Numbered from the stretch's first letter, positions 33,955 to 47,000 are shown. The stretch: DNA of 64,000 nucleotides from Girardinichthys multiradiatus (GCF_021462225.1 NC_061800.1:2428501-2492500), one strand, 5' to 3'. Notes: generated by a model from the sequence alone, not told the origin. Translations and numbers: made by a program.

Positions 33955-35396
33955 CGAATGATCCTAGAGGCTATGTTGTCTGGGGCTTAAAGCCCCTGGT
34001 AGGGTCTCCCATGCTCTAGGTGACAGGTCAGACAAAGAGCGGTTCAAGAACCCATCATGACGACTACAAAATCGAGGCACGTGACGTTGCCTGGTACGGC
34101 GGAGCCGGGGTCCCACCCTGGAGCCAGGCCGGGGGTCGGGACTCGTTGGAGAGCGCCTGGTGGCTGGGTTGCTCCTCGCGGAGACCCGGCCGGGCCAAGC
34201 CCAAATGAGAGACGCGAGACCATCCCCCAGTGGGCCCACCACCTGCAGGGGGAACCTAGGCTCTAGAGATCTAGGGATGTGGAATATCACCTCGCTGGGG
34301 GGAAGGAGCCTGAGCTGGTGCGGGAGGTCGTGAGATATCAACTAGAAATAGTCGGGCTCGCCTCCACGCACAGCGTGGGCTCTGGAACCCATCTCCTCGA
34401 GAGGGGCTGGACTCTCTTCTACTCTGGAGTGGCCCACGGGGAGAGGCAGCGGACTGGGGTGGGTTTGCTTGTCGCCCCCCAGCTCAGCCGTCTCGTGTTG
34501 GCGTTTACCCCAGTGGATGAGAGGGTCGCATCCCCGCGCCTATGGGTTGGGGAGAGGTCTCTGACTATCATTTCAGCCTACGGGCCAAGTGGTAGTCTGG
34601 AGTACCCGGCCTTCTTGGCGTCCCTGTCGGGGGTGCTGGATAGTGCCCCTCCTGGGGACTCCATTATTCTGTTGGGGGACTTCAACGCCCACGTGGAAAA
34701 CGACAGTGACACCTGGAGAGGCGTGATCGTTAGGAATGGCCTCCCCAATCTGAATCCGAGCGGTGTTTTGTTTTGTTATTGGACTTCTGTGCTAGTCACG
34801 GATTGTCCATAATGAACACCATGTTCAAATATAAGGGTGTCCATCAGTGCACTTGGCACCAGGATACCCTAGGCAGGAGGTCAATGATTGACTTTGTTGT
34901 CATATCATCAGACCTTCGGCCACATGTTTTGGACACTCGGGTGAAGAGAGGGGCTGAGCTGTCCACTGATCACCACCTGGTGGTGAGTTGGATCTGCTGG
35001 GGGAGGAGAAAGCCAGATAGACTTGGCAGGCCCAAGCGCATAGTGAGGGTCTGCTGGGAACATCTGGCAGAGCTCTTGGCCAGGGATGTATTCAACTCCC
35101 ACCTCCGGGAGAGCTTTGACCAGAATCCGAGGGATGTTGGAGATATAGAGTCCGAGTGGACCATGTTCTCCACATCTATTGTCGATGCTGCCGCCCGTAG
35201 CTTCGGCCGTAAGGTCTGCGGTGCCTGTCGTGGCGGCAATCCCCGAACCCGGTGGTGGACACTCGCAGTAAGGGACGCTGTCAAGCTGAAGAAGGAGTCC
35301 TATCGGCTGTGGTTGGCTTGTGGGACTCCCGAGGCGGCTGACGGGTACCGTGGGGCCAATCATGCCGCGGCCCGGGCGGTGGCAGAGGCATGCCAG
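33955..35396 (+). mobile_element. Rex3-like (RTE) LINE copy 3, 5' part only
   Basis: Unlike most LINE copies this one keeps the 5' end (CTGGGGCTTAAAGCCCCTGG-type start, then GCACGTGACGTTGCC) and lacks the 3' end. The endonuclease is nearly whole: [52 protein letters not shown] and [16 protein letters not shown]. It shifts frame near 34770 (an extra TTTTG-like unit) and resumes as [20 protein letters not shown] to about 35390. The text stops in the linker (AARAVAEA) before the RT and meets an inverted RTE piece at 35397. Confidence 0.85.
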
Positions 35397-36365
35397 GTAA
35401 AATGTTTTTAGTATTTTATAAGAGCACATATGGACACCCTTATGCTTGAACATGGTGTTAGTTATGAACAATCCATGATAAGCACAGAAGTCCAATAACA
35501 AAACACCACTCGGGTTCAGAACAGGAGGGCCATTCCTCCCAACCACACCCCTCCAGGTCTCACTGTCATTGCCAACGTGACCGTTGAAGTCCCCCAGCAG
35601 AACAAGGGAGTCGCCTGGAGGGGCGCGCTCCAACACCCCCTCCAAGGACTCCAAAAAGGGTGGGTAGTCTGAATGCATAAGCACAAACAACAGTCAGAAC
35701 CCATTCCCCCACCCGTAGGCGGAGAAAGGCTACCCTCTCATTCACCGGGGGGAACTCCAACGTACAGGTGCCGAGATGGGGGGCAACAAGTATGCCCACC
35801 CCAGATCAGCATCTCTCACCAAGGGCAACTCCAGAGTGGAAGAGTGTCCAACCCCTCTCAAGGAGACTGGTTCCAGAGCCACGGCCGTGCGTTGAGGTGA
35901 GCCTGACTATTTTTATCCGGAACTTGTCTACCTCACACACGAACTCAGGCTCCTTCCTCACCAGAGAGGTGACATTCCACGTCCCAAGAGCCACCTTCTG
36001 CAGCCGTGGATCAGACCGCCAAGGTCTCTGCCTTCGGCCGTCACCCATACCACATTGCACCCGACCCCTTTGGCCCTTCCCACAGGTGGTGAGCCCATTG
36101 GAAGGGGGACCCAGGTTTCCTCTTCGGACTGTGCCCGGCTGGGCTCCATGGGTGAAAGCCCGGCCACCAAGCGCTTGCCAGCATGCCCATCCTCCAGGCC
36201 TGGCTCCAGAGTGGGGCATCCGGGCGAGGCAACACTGTGTCCATTTTTCGCAATCATCATAAGGGGTCTTTGGGCTGCGCTTTGTCTGATCCCTCACCTA
36301 GGACTTGTCACCTGTTTGGGTGACCCTACCAGGGGAATAAAGCCCCTGACAACACAGCTCATAGG
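35397..36365 (-). mobile_element. RTE LINE copy 4 (second subfamily), antisense 5' part
   Basis: Minus-strand text from 36300 leftward: [74 protein letters not shown] and [20 protein letters not shown] to about 35430. It differs from copies 1-3 in many residues, so it is a separate subfamily. It has its own 5' end at the right (CCCCTGACAACACAGC) and is cut in the endonuclease-linker region, meeting copy 3 tail to tail. Confidence 0.82.
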
Positions 36366-37034
36366 ATCATTGGGACACACAAACCCCTCCATAACATTAA
36401 GGTGGCAGCTGTTGAAGTATCTCTTTAAAGAGGCCTTCTGCACATTTGTTTATTCACCATAACCTGGAGGAATTCACACACATTAGGATAAATTACACGG
36501 AGACAGCTGTATGTTATTCAAAGTACCTGGACCAGGGAAGCTCTCATGTGATCAGGCCACACACCGAGACGACTTCAGAGCTTCTCACTGAGCACATTGT
36601 TTTTATTAAAACACACATGAAAATGGGCAGCGCCCTGTTTACAGTTTTTTTCTCACATGTAGTCACGTACACACTTTTTCCGGCTTACCATATTTAGACA
36701 GTCATTGTCCTGCACCTGCACTATGTTTTCTACTGATATGAAAAGGGAGTAACACTTATCACCAATTTTCACACACTTCTGCAGTTTTCAGTAATTTTCC
36801 ACTTCACCTCTTCTGTGACAAATACTTCTGCAGACCACACAATACACAATGTCTTTATACTAACACATGTTATACATTGTATTTCCCTCACTGGTTATGA
36901 ACATAATAATAATGATGCACACACATAATATATCTCCACACAGCCCAGGGAGTGGTTTCACAACCACCCTTAATGTTATTTGCCATTCCAAGCAGCATGC
37001 ATAATGGGTTACAGTCAGTAACATCAGAGAAGAT
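36366..37034. other. no recognisable feature
   Basis: AT-rich DNA. No gene, terminal repeat or tRNA-like box is seen. Confidence 0.4.
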
Positions 37035-37612
37035 TATCTCCAGTTAATTTTTTATACTAAACCAAAATAACTGTATTTTCCTACAGGACCAAAAACAGTG
37101 GGTGACATTACCCACTTCCGTTTTACACTCAGAGCAGAGCAAAGAAAGGTCTGAATTAAATCGATGACATTGAGAGGGACATGTATGAGCACAAAATAAA
37201 ATTGGATTATAAAGTTGGATTGCTTTTACCCTATTGCAGATGCTCAAATAGTTGGCATTTTCCCAAGCCTCCTCCCCAGGCCTCATCACTGATCTCCATA
37301 ACTAGTTATTTTTCCCATGTCCCCTTCAAATGAGCTATGTTTGTGACCCCATATTCTTTTAGAAAAGCATATCAAGTCTTAATAGAGCTTCTAGGTTTTG
37401 GTCTTAAATAACTGTTTGTCACAATCAGAGACAGTTTGGTCTTTAAATATTGTTGTGTTCTTTCGAATATAGTCCCTCTCTTGTAAGAACTGGAAAAAAT
37501 AATTTCTATGAATATCATATTTATCACGTAACTGATCAAAAGACATCAGGTTTGGTCTGTCCATGAAATCAGAAAGGGTGGAGATTCCTCTTGCTGCCAA
37601 AACTTGAAAACT
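37035..37612 (-). mobile_element. L1-clade LINE fragment, C-terminal domain
   Basis: Minus-strand frames: MAARGISTLSDFMDRPNLMS with a FDQLRDKYDIHRNYFFQFLQ continuation (37600-37391), then CHRFNSDLSLLCSECKTEVG and NVTHCFWSCRKIQLFWF (37180-37050). These match the layout of the C-terminal region of L1/Tx1-type ORF2, after the RT, including its Cys-rich module. Frame breaks separate the two blocks. Confidence 0.7.
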
Positions 37613-37839
37613 ATATCATAGCTCCCAGGCAGAAAAAAGGGATTATCACACAACAGAGTAAAAAGAGACCTAAACTGAGACCTGCCCTCAAGCCTTTGAA
37701 CTAACAAAATGTATTTAAAGGCTAGAGAAGTGGATTATGCATAATTCGTCCCCTTTAAGACATTTGTTGTGAATATAATAAAAAGTTTTACTATGAAAGC
37801 ATTTTCCTTTTATCACCTACACATTTACTTCCAATACTA

Positions 37840-38190
37840 CTAGTACTACTTTATTTATTTATTTATGAATCACAAACAACGGCTGCAACAAAGTGCTGCA
37901 TAAGTAAAATCAAGGAACATTTAAAACAAGGAAAAAGGAGATTATTCCATAAACTGGGAGCGGCAGTATTAAAGGCCCTGTTGCCTCTGAGCTTCCGTTT
38001 AGACCTTGGTAACTCCTTGGCTGACCTGACACATCAAGCAGGTCAACATGGTTGACCTGCTTTCCTATCTTACCTTATAGAGGTAAGATAGGAAAAGGCC
38101 ATGTAAACATTTAAAACCAAAAAATCCTAAAATGCACAGGCAGCCAGTGGAGATTTGTAAGCATGGCGAGAATGGTAGAAGGCCTGCAAT
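37840..38190 (-). mobile_element. L2/CR1-type RT C-terminal fragment, antisense
   Basis: The minus strand reads a relic of the HWLPV-type block near 38150 (CTCCACTGGCTGCCTGTGCA) and ELPRSKRKLRGNRAFNTAAP followed by SLWNN near 38010-37940. This is the usual end of an L2/CR1 RT. A 12-bp inverted repeat TCTTACCTTATAGAGGTAAGA lies near 38068-38090. Confidence 0.55.
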
Positions 38191-38494
38191 CTCTGAGAAA
38201 TCCCATCTTTTTTTTTTGACAGAAGCATTAGGTGAGCTATATAGTACATTTGATCCAGGCCAAAAAAAATGCAGCTAATACAATCCCAAGTTGGACCACC
38301 GCTGACTAACATGAACCTTGAAAAAAGAAATGCCATTGAACACTTACCCCAAAGCTTACCAAAAGCACACTGCCTAGATCTTTGGTGATATGCTTCTTTG
38401 AGTTCAGAGTAAAGGAATTGGTGCTGCGCACAGTTGGAGAAAAAACATGTCTGATTCGGTGTGAAAGGATGTATTTTGAGAATTGCCACCCCAA

Positions 38495-38530
38495 TGTGCT
38501 ATATATATGTGTGTATATTATATATATATA
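38495..38530. repeat. TA-rich microsatellite, left of the family C insertion
   Basis: Imperfect TA/TG repeats ending directly at the left terminus of a Tc1-like element. The other half of the tract is at 39792. Confidence 0.8.
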
Positions 38531-40953
<2,423 letters not shown>

Positions 40954-41190
40954 GTTTGCTGTTCCTCTTTAAATCTCTGTCTGCTCGTATGGTCAGAAAG
41001 CCTGGCAGAATGATGTTGGAGTTGGCGATATGATCCTGCAGCCATGTCTCGGTGAAACACATAATACTGCATTTCCGATACTATAGGTTGGGAAGTGGGC
41101 CAGACAGAGTCCTGTCATGAATAGGATGACTCTGTGAAGAGGGCCAAAGATTATGATAATAGAACGGAAGCCCTCCAGGCTCAAAGATTA
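40954..41190 (-). mobile_element. jockey/CR1-like LINE endonuclease fragment, antisense
   Basis: Minus strand near 41077-40985 reads CSIMCFTETWLQDHIANSNI followed by ILPGFLTIRADR, the TETWL block of a LINE AP endonuclease and the typical GF..RADR text after it. The RTE copy 5 begins exactly where its KRKGG-like text would continue, so the RTE piece is probably inserted in or joined to this older LINE. Confidence 0.6.
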
Positions 41191-41510
41191 GGAGCTAATC
41201 ACCAAAAGAAACATAGTTAGCAAATATTATCAGAATGGTTTAATTGCTTCATTGCCAATAGGAATTTCTCATTGATTATTGAGAAGGGTAGCAGGGATTT
41301 TCATGGAACAAAATGTAAATCAAGACAAAAACATGTTTTCAAAATGGATGCCATTAAAATGCTTACATTGCTTTCTTGTCATTTAAGACCTGACAGTCTC
41401 ATTCCCCATCTAAAACAAACTTTTTGGTTGTATGAAAATCATTTTAAATAAAAATCTGTTTGGGCTATAAACAATTTTGGGCTAAACCAAAATTGACCTG
41501 GTGCAAATGA
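41191..41510. other. no recognisable feature
   Basis: AT-rich DNA with nothing readable. Confidence 0.4.
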
Positions 41511-42300
41511 ATTAATTTCAGTTCAGTTCAGTTTCATTTATATAGTGCCAAATCACAACTTATGTCCTCTTGAGGCTCTCTACAAAGTCATTTCCCTCGA
41601 ATCATACAGCTTTCAAGTTGGGTACATTCTGTACATTCCAATTAAAACTAACTATCGAACAGTGCAGTCGGATTCAATTTATTATTTAAATTGGTTAAAA
41701 AAGTTTTCTATCTAAGGAAACCCAGCAGGTTGCATCAAGTCTGTGACTTGCAGCATTCACTCCTCCTCGATGAGCATGTGGTGACAGTGGGCATTTGCTT
41801 GCATTGACTTTGCAGCAATCCCTCATCCTGAGCATACAGGTAGCAACAGTGGAAAGGAAACCTCCCTTTGAACAGGATGAAACCTCCAGCAGAACCAAGC
41901 TTAGTGTGAGCGGCCATCTTCTATAATTGACTGTGACACAAGAAGAACAAAGAAGCACTGATCCAATAGTACTTTCAATCGGAAAGAAAAGTTAAGCATA
42001 CTTTTTTGTAGCTCCTTTAGTGGATTCATCCAGGAGAGAAAGAAGGCTAAGCAGATGAACTCTGAGCCAGTTGTCAAGTCTACAGTATGAAAGAGAGCAC
42101 AAACAGTTAGTCACAGTAGAAGCTCAACCAGTAGCTATGTCTAGGAGAGAGACAAGGTTAAACATTGAAAGACAGGGCCAAGTGTATCAATTTTAGAAAG
42201 AGAGCATTAGGTTGTTAGCGGCAGCAGCTCAGCCGATGCCCCCTTTCAGGAAGGTGCCACAGCTGAACACAAAGCCAGGCCAGATGTACCTTCTACAAAG
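41511..42300 (-). mobile_element. L2-clade LINE 3'UTR, antisense
   Basis: Reverse complement of the L2 3'UTR at 1-1107 and 25.87-27.29 kb: AACCCAGCAGGTTGCATCAA near 41720, GAGGAGTGA-type blocks, and the CAGCAATCCCTCATCCTGAG block near 41812. It is non-coding and 5'-truncated at the right end. Confidence 0.8.
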
Positions 42301-42344
42301 AGAAAAAATAAATTAATTGTTTCCTTTTTATATTTTTTATGCAG

Positions 42345-42579
42345 GAACTGAAGACAGAGATACCTAAAAGTGCAGATAGCTCGAAGATCGAATTGGTTTC
42401 GGTTACAGAGGAAGATTTCCCCACGCTGGATACCCCCAACACTCTTATTGTCAGTACCCTTGGCAGCTTTATTGCAGACTTTCAACCAGAGAAAGATCCA
42501 GCCACACCGTCAGAGCCTCATCCTTCAGGTGCACCCAGTCCAACCATGGCAGTCACTAAAGTTCAGCCATTTATTCACG
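42345..42579 (+). CDS. orphan exon-like block, unknown protein
   Basis: A 235-bp open block with an acceptor (TTTTTTATGCAG, ending 42344) and a donor (CACG, then GTGAGACA at 42580). In frame it reads ELKTEIPKSADSSKIELVSV at the start and TMAVTKVQPFIH at the end. It is acidic, Ser/Thr/Pro-rich and likely disordered. It starts in phase 0 and ends in phase 1. An antisense L2 tail abuts it on the left. I do not recognise the protein and see no partner exon, so it may be an isolated exon of a host gene in a large transposon-filled intron, or chance. Confidence 0.35.
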
Positions 42580-43473
42580 GTGAGACATGTCGATGTTTTA
42601 AATATGAGTGTGCTTCCTCTTTACCATGACAGATTTGCAAACAACCACTTTACCTCTCAATGCCAAAAGTACATATATACAAGTTCTGCGGTGCCAGTCA
42701 GGTCTTTCCTGACAGATAAGATTATTTAAAAAAAACGTTTTTTCCCTTGAAACACATAAACCTCACAAAGGATGTAAACAAATGACAGTGCTTAACGCCC
42801 TAAACATTTATAAAATTACCCCAAAAAAAATCTCTTTCACAAGCCTCAAATGTATTTACACACAAAAATAATGTTCATACAATGTTAATCAGTTCTTTAA
42901 CTAAATTGTTTAAATAGTTCAGGCGTCAGTTCAGTCCAACAAAAAAAACTACACTTTGTTTTTTTCCACCGATCCACAAAGGGAATCCTAAACAACTGCG
43001 CACCGCTGCATAACAACTGTGCTTGGCACCACACAAGGTTCAGCCAGGGGCAGCAATCACAGCGACAAACAGGTGGTTGAACTCATGGTGACAATGCTGG
43101 TAAGGCACTTCACTGCCACCTCAAACCACAGGGAAAACTACTGGCTTGAGAGCCAGATCAGCTGTCAGAAGAAACTGTCAGTGGGGCATTACTACTGGAA
43201 ACACTCAGCCGCTGCCCCCACGTTGGAGGACGTTACTTAATAAAAAGAATTTATCAGGGCGTGGCAGTGTGTTTGTGTGCTCACAATATTCATTGAGAAG
43301 TACTTAGGCTGCCACACTTTGTTCTATATAAATCAAGATTTCTGGTGTCAGGACATCAGCATGTATATGATATGACTCCTCAACTTAAGTACTTCCATAT
43401 ATATGCCGATATAATATTTTTGCTTGCAGCTTTGAGTTCTTCACTGATAAAAAATAATATAACGATTCAGGGT
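42580..43473. other. no confident feature; one short open frame
   Basis: AT-rich for the first 400 bp. At about 42986-43240 a frame without stops (KQVVELMVTMLVRHF, then QISCQKKLSVGHYYW) has protein-like composition but no recognised motif and no clear start. The rest shows nothing. Confidence 0.3.
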
Positions 43474-43479
43474 ACTGTA
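43474..43479. repeat. 6-bp target-site duplication, left
   Basis: ACTGTA directly before the left terminus. The same six bases follow the right terminus at 47001-47006. Confidence 0.85.
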
Positions 43480-43521
43480 AGAGAATTTAAGTGCACCCTT
43501 TCATCAAACATTTTGACAGGT

Positions 43522-43650
43522 GGGCGGGACTTCCGGTGAGGGCGGGACTTCCTGTGGGGGCCATGTGGGCGCCATGTGGGCAGGAGGTCACGTGGTCAAG
43601 CAGGGGGGTGTGTCCAAGGGGGCGTAACAGTGGATGCTGATTGGTTGTCG
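43522..43650 (+). promoter_or_regulatory. promoter-like motif cluster in the left inverted repeat
   Basis: GGGCGGG GC boxes (43522-43528 and about 43540-43546), an ETS-type ACTTCCGGT (43529-43537), a CACGTG E box (43589-43594) and an inverted CCAAT box (ATTGG, 43640-43644). The cluster faces inward. Confidence 0.5.
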
Positions 43651-43665
43651 TCATTAGGGGCGATA

Positions 43666-43769
43666 CCTTAAATGAGTCAATTAAAACACAGGGTGTGTTT
43701 AAGGGTGTTACGGGGAAGGCCTTAAATGAGCCAATTAAAACACACAGGGGTGTGTTTAAGGGTGTTATT
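43666..43769 (+). repeat. two direct repeats in the left inverted repeat
   Basis: CCTTAAATGAG starts at 43666 and at 43720; both units continue through a CAATTAAAACACA block to TGTTTAAGGGTGTTA. The spacing is 54 bp. The same pair occurs in the right inverted repeat. Confidence 0.85.
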
Positions 43770-44343
43770 AATAATCTGTATGTTTTTTCAGGCGTTAATA
43801 CATCTAAAAAACAAAAAAAAGACATGCATCCTTTTATATTTTAAAGGTATAATCAACTTAATGTTGACCTATCACATGAAATCCTAATAAAGGAACTGTG
43901 TAACCTGACAGAATTGTAAGTTAATTTTGCTTTACAGCAGGACCTATTTGTTGAATATATGAGCCAGTCTAAATCCGTTCAAAATAGAAAAGACCTAAAA
44001 AAGTAAATAAAAAATTGTGCTTCACTACATCGATGGAACGAGAAAAACCTTCAGCTTCTGCGTCAACATACTGGAAAAGCAGCTGAAAGAGGTAAGACGA
44101 ATATGAGATTAACAGAAAAAAAAAAGAACTTCAGTATACTGTTTCCAAGTTACAAACTGACTCTAGCAATGATGTGTTTGTTTTTGAATCATGAGAGACT
44201 CCATTTTAGGGAAAAGGAATGATAATTTTAGTTACCTGTAGCTTTTCTAAAACATTTACTTTTTCATCTTAGAGTAAAAGGTTATTCAGGGGAGTTACAA
44301 TTATACTATATCCAACTGTTAGGGGCGATGTCAGGAAGGGCAG

Positions 44344-45382
44344 TTAGGTCTGTTCATTAGATAACCATATCACCTTTGAACTCAAGAAGGGTTTTGGTCT
44401 TAAAAACATAGTCTTTGCAGTTGAGATAACACTGTCATGTTCTGGTATAAATACTGTGAGTAAAATGTTGTTCGGGGTTGCTCTGCTTTGTAGTGCAGAG
44501 AGTCGCTGTCTTTTGGCCGGGGTTAAATATTCTGTAAAAACAGAAGACAATAAAAGTTATCTTACGCTGCGCAGCACAGCGTTCATAAATAAAACGAAAA
44601 ATAGTTTTTAAAATACACAAGTTTTTTTTTTTTTTTTAATCTTACTCCGATTCTTTGCGGTAAAACTTCCAGATTTCACTTCTTGTTGAACTGAAACGGT
44701 GCCTCTCTGCTGAAAGCTGTCTTGATCTTTGAAAAGCGACCTTCTGGTGGGCAGATTCAATGTGGCATCTTTGGATGTATCTGTAAACAGGTTTATATGA
44801 CATTTTATTGAACTATGCTTAAAATACATATATATTGTTTTTATTTAATTTTTATTTATTTTTTCTACCCTGCTGCTGCTGCTGCTCGACAACTGTGTCT
44901 TCCACAGAGCTCTCAGTCGAATCTGTAAACAGTTTTTATCTGAGGTTTAAAATACATTCACTCTCAAAGAAAAATAGATAGTTCTTAGGACTTACTTACT
45001 TTCTGGTGGTGCTGGTAACTTATCCGGTGTGTCTTCAGGGGAAATGATGATAATTGACGGGGGGGTATTCAAAGAATCAGTTTTAATTTCTGTGTTAAAA
45101 GAAAGTTCAGTTGTTGTTGGGGGTTTCTCTTGTTTGGAAATAATTCGCCTTCTCAATTTTGACTGTCGATTCCAGCCACTGAACCCTCCAACTTGATCAT
45201 TCGGGTTTACCTCTCTCATCAAATCTATAAATTGAAACATTGTCAAGGGTTAACTATAATATATATATATTTATATATATATATATATATATATTTTATT
45301 GCATTTAACATTTACTTACCATAATCTGATTGTGTCAAGATGAAATCATCAAGGTCATCAGCGGTGGGTTCTATGACAAAGA

Positions 45383-45419
<37 letters not shown>

Positions 45420-45576
45420 AATATATATAAACAACATTAGAGAACATTCACATGCATTTAATGATTTCTTAAAAATGAATACTTACTTACTTACGTTTAA
45501 AGATGTCATTGTGCTTTTGTGAATTATCAGAAGTAGAAGCCACAATTTCCGGGTTTCCTGAAATATTTACCGACAT
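44344..45576 (-). CDS. six-exon gene of the Polinton-like element, 244-aa unknown protein
   Basis: Minus-strand exons in order: 45576-45495, 45370-45320, 45224-45000, 44922-44869, 44780-44646 and 44531-44344. Introns are 77-124 bp, all GT-AG, with acceptors TCATAG, TTATAG and TTTACAG. All five junctions are phase 1 and the joined frame has no stop for 244 codons. ATG at 45576-45574 follows an in-frame TGA four codons upstream, which fixes the start. The product is polar and probably disordered: an acidic patch (ADDLDDFILTQ), basic nuclear-signal-like stretches (SKLRRRIISK and TPAKRQRL), a Q5 run, and an RRSLF sequence that fits the cyclin-docking RxLF pattern. I see no enzyme motif. The last 44 codons and the stop lie in the left inverted repeat. 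Transcription probably starts in the right inverted repeat. Confidence 0.72.
45256..45430. repeat. (TA)n tracts in introns of the element gene
   Basis: TA-rich runs at about 45256-45293 and 45390-45430 lie in or beside introns 2 and 1 of the minus-strand gene. Confidence 0.8.
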
Positions 45577-45677
45577 TTTTTCTTGTCAGTACTGGTATTT
45601 TCAATGTAACAAGTGTTATGGTTCAAAGACATTCAGCATTTGAAGACCCTGACACTGAGGTTAACCAATGAAACAGC

Positions 45678-47000
45678 CCCCGAACAACATTTTACTCACA
45701 GTATTTATACCAGAACATGACAGTGTTATCTCAACTGCAAAGACTATGTTTTTAAGACCAAAACCCTTCTTGAGTTCAAAGGTGATATGGTTATCTAATG
45801 AACAGACCTAACTGCCCTTCCTGACATCGCCCCTAACAGTTGTATATAGTATAACTGTAACCCCCCCTGAATAACCTTTTACTCTAAGATGAAAAAGTAA
45901 ATGTTTTAGAAAAGCTACAGGTAACTAAAATTATCATTCCTTTTTTCCTAAAATGGAGTCTCTCATGATTCAAAAAACAAACACATCATTGCTAGTCAAT
46001 TTGTAACTTGGAAACAGTATACTGAAGTTCCTTTTTTTTTCTGTTAATCTCATATTCGTCTTACCTCTTTCAGCTGCTTTTCCAGTTCAAAGGTGATATG
46101 GTTATCTAATGAACAGACGTAACTGCCCCTTCCTGACATCGCCCCTAACAGTTGGATATAGTATAATTGTAACTCCCCTGAATAACCTTTTACTCTAAGA
46201 TGAAAAAGTAAATGTTTTAGAAAAGCTACAGGTAACTAAAATTATCATTCCTTTTTCCTAAAATGGAGTCTCTCATGATTCAAAAACAAACACATCATTG
46301 CTAGAGTCAATTTGTAACTTGGAAACAGTATACTGAAGTTCTTTTTTTTTTCTGTTAATCTCATATTCGTCTTACCTCTTTCAGCTGCTTTTCCAGTATG
46401 TTGACGCAGAAGCTGAAGGTTTTTCTCGTTCCATCGATGTAGTGAAGCACAATTTTTTTATTTACTTTTTTAGGTCTTTTCTATTTTGAACGGATTTAGA
46501 CTGGCTCATATATTCAACAAATAGGTCCTGCTGTAAAGCAAAATTAACTTACAATTCTGTCAGGTTACACAGTTCCTTTATTAGGATTTCATGTGATAGG
46601 TCAACATTAAGTTGATTATACCTTTAAAATATAAAAGGATGCATGTCTTTTTTTTGTTTTTTAGATGTATTAACGCCTGAAAAAACATACAGATTATTAA
46701 TAACACCCTTAAACACACCCCTGTGTGTTTTAATTGGCTCATTTAAGGCCTTCCCCGTAACACCCTTAAACACACCCCTGTGTTTTAATTGACTCATTTA
46801 AGGTATCGCCCCTAATCACGACATCCAATCAGCATCCACTGTTACGCCCCCTTGGACACACCCCCCTGCTTGACCACGTGACCTCCTGCCCACATGGCAA
46901 CCACATGGCGCCCACATGGCCCCCACCGGAAGTCCCGCCTTCACCGGAATTCCCGCCCACCTGTCAAAATGTTTGATGAAAGGGTGCACTTAAATTCTCT
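45678..47000 (-). repeat. right terminal inverted repeat of the Polinton-like element
   Basis: Complement of 43480-44477 with the tandem duplication inserted. Promoter-like motifs appear again: CCAAT at 46825-46829, CACGTG at 46875-46880 and ACCGGAAGT at 46925-46933. They face inward, toward the minus-strand gene. A candidate 5' exon donor (CTTACCTCTTTCAGCTG, complement of AAAGAGGTAAG) occurs twice because of the duplication. Confidence 0.88.
45775..46396. repeat. 311-bp tandem duplication within the right inverted repeat
   Basis: Two units, about 45775-46085 and 46086-46396, each starting TTCAAAGGTGATATGG and ending GCTGCTTTTCCAG. The left inverted repeat has one unit. The units differ by a few bases, so the duplication is not brand new. 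Confidence 0.92.

Larger units (their letters stand above)
43480..44477 (+). repeat. left terminal inverted repeat of the Polinton-like element
   Basis: Pairs with 45678-47000. From the outside inward it holds a GC-rich promoter-like zone, two 47-50-bp direct repeats, and exon-like pieces with TTTTTTCAG and TTTACAG acceptors and a GAAAGAGGTAAGA donor near 44085. Read on the minus strand it also contains the last 44 codons of the core gene. Confidence 0.88.
43480..47000. mobile_element. 3.5-kb Polinton/Maverick-like element with 1-kb inverted repeats
   Basis: The element begins AGAGAATTTAAGTGCACC and ends with the complement GGTGCACTTAAATTCTCT. Exact ACTGTA duplications flank it. The inverted repeats cover 43480-44477 and 45678-47000; the right one is longer because of an internal 311-bp tandem duplication. 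A 5'-AG start, CT-3' end, 6-bp duplication and inverted repeats of hundreds of bp to 1 kb are the published hallmarks of Polintons, which use a retroviral-type integrase. Autonomous Polintons are 15-20 kb and encode polymerase, integrase, ATPase, protease and capsid. None of these is here, so this would be a non-autonomous or satellite-like relative. The core (44478-45677) encodes one spliced minus-strand gene. Confidence 0.8.

Noticed and set aside
43487..43844. Short ORFs in the inverted repeats (for example 43641-43844) as genes
   Set aside because: They run across the direct repeats and promoter-like zone with no splice support and appear in both arms only because the arms are copies.
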